Source of the DNA: J088 sp003695505 [NCBI: Candidatus Dadabacteria bacterium]
GTDB taxonomy: Bacteria; J088
Length of the DNA stretch: 6,892 bases
Direction of reading: 5' to 3'
NCBI GenBank assembly: GCA_003695505.1
Contig: RFIY01000036.1
Span: 1 to 6,892, forward strand
Part shown: positions 5,936 to 6,892 of the stretch, in pieces
Layout of the letters: every line of letters starts with the position of its first letter
How positions within the stretch are numbered: position 1 is the first letter of the stretch
Translations under genes and position numbers: made by a program
The notes under the pieces: model-generated
Database searches by the model: none
Seen by the model: only the letters and a program-made list of their open reading frames with translations
Told to the model about the DNA's origin: nothing

Positions 5936-6669
5936 AACAGGCCGGTACCGATGCGATCCCAGCGTACGGTGTTCTTTTCGCTGTCCCAGCTGAAATGGAT
6001 GAACAACGGTTGTCCTTCGAGCAGATCGAGGTTGACCGTGCCCCAGAAACGGCTGTCATTGCTGTGATCGCGGTTATCTCCCATCACGAAAATTTCGTCG
6101 GGGCCGAGTTGCACTTCGGGCATGTTCCAGAACGGATGGGACGGCGCGGCGCTATATTGCACCATGTAGGAGCACCCACCCCACTGCTCCTGGTAAAGGC
6201 GCGCCCCTGCGTATTGCCCGTCATGAGCCACGCCAGCAGGTTGCCGCGGAATTGGCTGATCGTTGACATAAATGATGCCCTGCTCGATCCGAATTCGTTC
6301 CCCCGGCAGCGCGATCGTTCGTTTGATGAAGTCCTTGCTCGGATCCTCCGGAAAACGGAACACAACGATCTCTCCGTGTCCGGGCGTTGCAAAATGAACG
6401 AGCTTGGTACTGAAAAAGGGCAGCCGGATGCCGTAGGCGAACTTGCTCGCGATCAGCTGATCACCAATCAACAGCGATGGGATCATGCTGCCTGACGGGA
6501 TCTTGTACGCCTGAATCAGAAAATGGCGGATCGCCAGTGCCGCGAGCAAAGCCAGCAACAGACTCTGCCACCATTTTTCGCGCGGGGGCGCCGATGCTCC
6601 GGGCGCCGTTGTAAACGGCGCCGGCGCACCCGAATCCGGAACGCCGGTCATATTGTCACGATCGTTCAT
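5923..6669 (-). CDS. lepB: Signal peptidase I
   Basis: LepB is the membrane serine protease that removes signal peptides from exported proteins on the outer face of the inner membrane. The Ser/Lys dyad is visible: Ser61 in PSGSM (58-62) and Lys116 in DFIKR (113-117). The closing motif [11 protein letters not shown] (197-207) is also intact. I use ATG 6669 (248 residues) because GAGAG (6680-6676) lies 6 nt upstream. TTG 6675 and GTG 6672 are in frame but too close to that site. The N-terminus is a Pro/Ala-rich cytoplasmic tail of about 30 residues followed by one membrane segment (about 34-52). E. coli LepB has two segments and 324 residues, so this is a shorter, single-pass form with a smaller second domain. 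Cys166 and Cys246 are present. The gene overlaps lepA by 14 bp upstream and the peptidase gene by 13 bp downstream. Confidence 0.97.
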   Translation of the reverse strand: MNDRDNMTGVPDSGAPAPFTTAPGASAPPREKWWQSLLLALLAALAIRHFLIQAYKIPSGSMIPSLLIGDQLIASKFAYGIRLPFFSTKLVHFATPGHGEIVVFRFPEDPSKDFIKRTIALPGERIRIEQGIIYVNDQPIPRQPAGVAHDGQYAGARLYQEQWGGCSYMVQYSAAPSHPFWNMPEVQLGPDEIFVMGDNRDHSNDSRFWGTVNLDLLEGQPLFIHFSWDSEKNTVRWDRIGTGLLCGD

Positions 6670-6892
6670 CACCAACTCTCAGTACCGCGAGAAAGGCCTC
6701 TTGTGGAATCTCTACGGAGCCGACCTGCTTCATTCGCTTCTTGCCCTCTTTCTGTTTCTCGAGCAGCTTGCGCTTACGCGTGATGTCGCCACCATAACAC
6801 TTCGCTGTCACGTTCTTGCGCAGTGCACGAACCGTTTCCCGCGCGATGATCCGGCCGCCGATCGCCGCCTGGATCGCGACATCGAACAACTG
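6656..6892 (-). CDS. lepA: Elongation factor 4 (LepA), C-terminal end (partial)
   Basis: The last 78 residues are present, and the frame runs off the right edge (it continues as QLFDV at the boundary). The sequence is nearly the textbook LepA C-terminus: [49 protein letters not shown], then [12 protein letters not shown]. LepA is a ribosome-binding GTPase that acts on translation elongation or initiation; the GTPase domain is outside the window and the visible part is the LepA-specific C-terminal domain. The order lepA-lepB with a short overlap is the classic proteobacterial arrangement and supports both names. Confidence 0.98.
   Translation of the reverse strand, partial: QLFDVAIQAAIGGRIIARETVRALRKNVTAKCYGGDITRKRKLLEKQKEGKKRMKQVGSVEIPQEAFLAVLRVGDERS

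Noticed and set aside
6649-6675. Alternative lepB starts at TTG 6675, GTG 6672 and ATG 6651
   Set aside because: The GAGAG site is 6 nt from ATG 6669, but it touches TTG 6675 and lies only 3 nt from GTG 6672. ATG 6651 has no clear RBS.

Overview
The window is a GC-rich stretch of a Gram-negative chromosome, most likely a gammaproteobacterium or a close relative. The evidence is an outer-membrane FadL/OmpP1-type barrel, two lipoproteins with Gram-negative lipoboxes, a lepA-lepB pair, and a 7Fe-type ferredoxin. The taxon is an inference; no rRNA or tRNA gene is present. I see no mobile element, CRISPR array, prophage or toxin-antitoxin signature.

Layout from left to right. (1) Positions 1-121 (+) hold the last 39 codons of a class III nucleotide cyclase. 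Its end runs tail to tail into the next gene with a 12-bp overlap. (2) Positions 110-3117 (-) are a two-gene operon: a FadL/OmpP1-like outer-membrane barrel, then a 570-residue lipoprotein with an EF-hand-like loop and related Asp-rich motifs. The two are joined by a TGATG stop/start overlap, and a near-consensus promoter lies immediately upstream. (3) Positions 3261-3557 (-) encode a small [3Fe-4S]/[4Fe-4S] ferredoxin, closed by a strong intrinsic terminator at 3203-3233. (4) Positions 3558-3772 are a divergent intergenic region with a 12-A homopolymer and a 7-2-7 palindrome that looks like an operator. (5) Positions 3773-4627 (+) encode a secreted, probably periplasmic, protein of unknown function that starts at TTG and ends at an intrinsic terminator (4716-4739). 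(6) Positions 4628-4891 are a convergent non-coding gap that also holds a short palindrome. (7) Positions 4892-6892 (-) are a tightly overlapping operon: the 3' end of lepA, then lepB, then a lipoprotein zinc peptidase of the COG4324 'predicted aminopeptidase' type.

The common theme is the cell envelope. LepB releases signal peptides from exported proteins such as the barrel and the secreted 284-residue protein. The two lipoproteins would instead be matured by signal peptidase II. The best candidate for an undescribed functional unit is the coupled FadL-like barrel plus EF-hand-like lipoprotein. The most unusual arrangement is the peptidase lipoprotein sitting where rnc/era are usually found after lepB. 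All enzyme-level assignments rest on motifs read by eye; no database search was possible.
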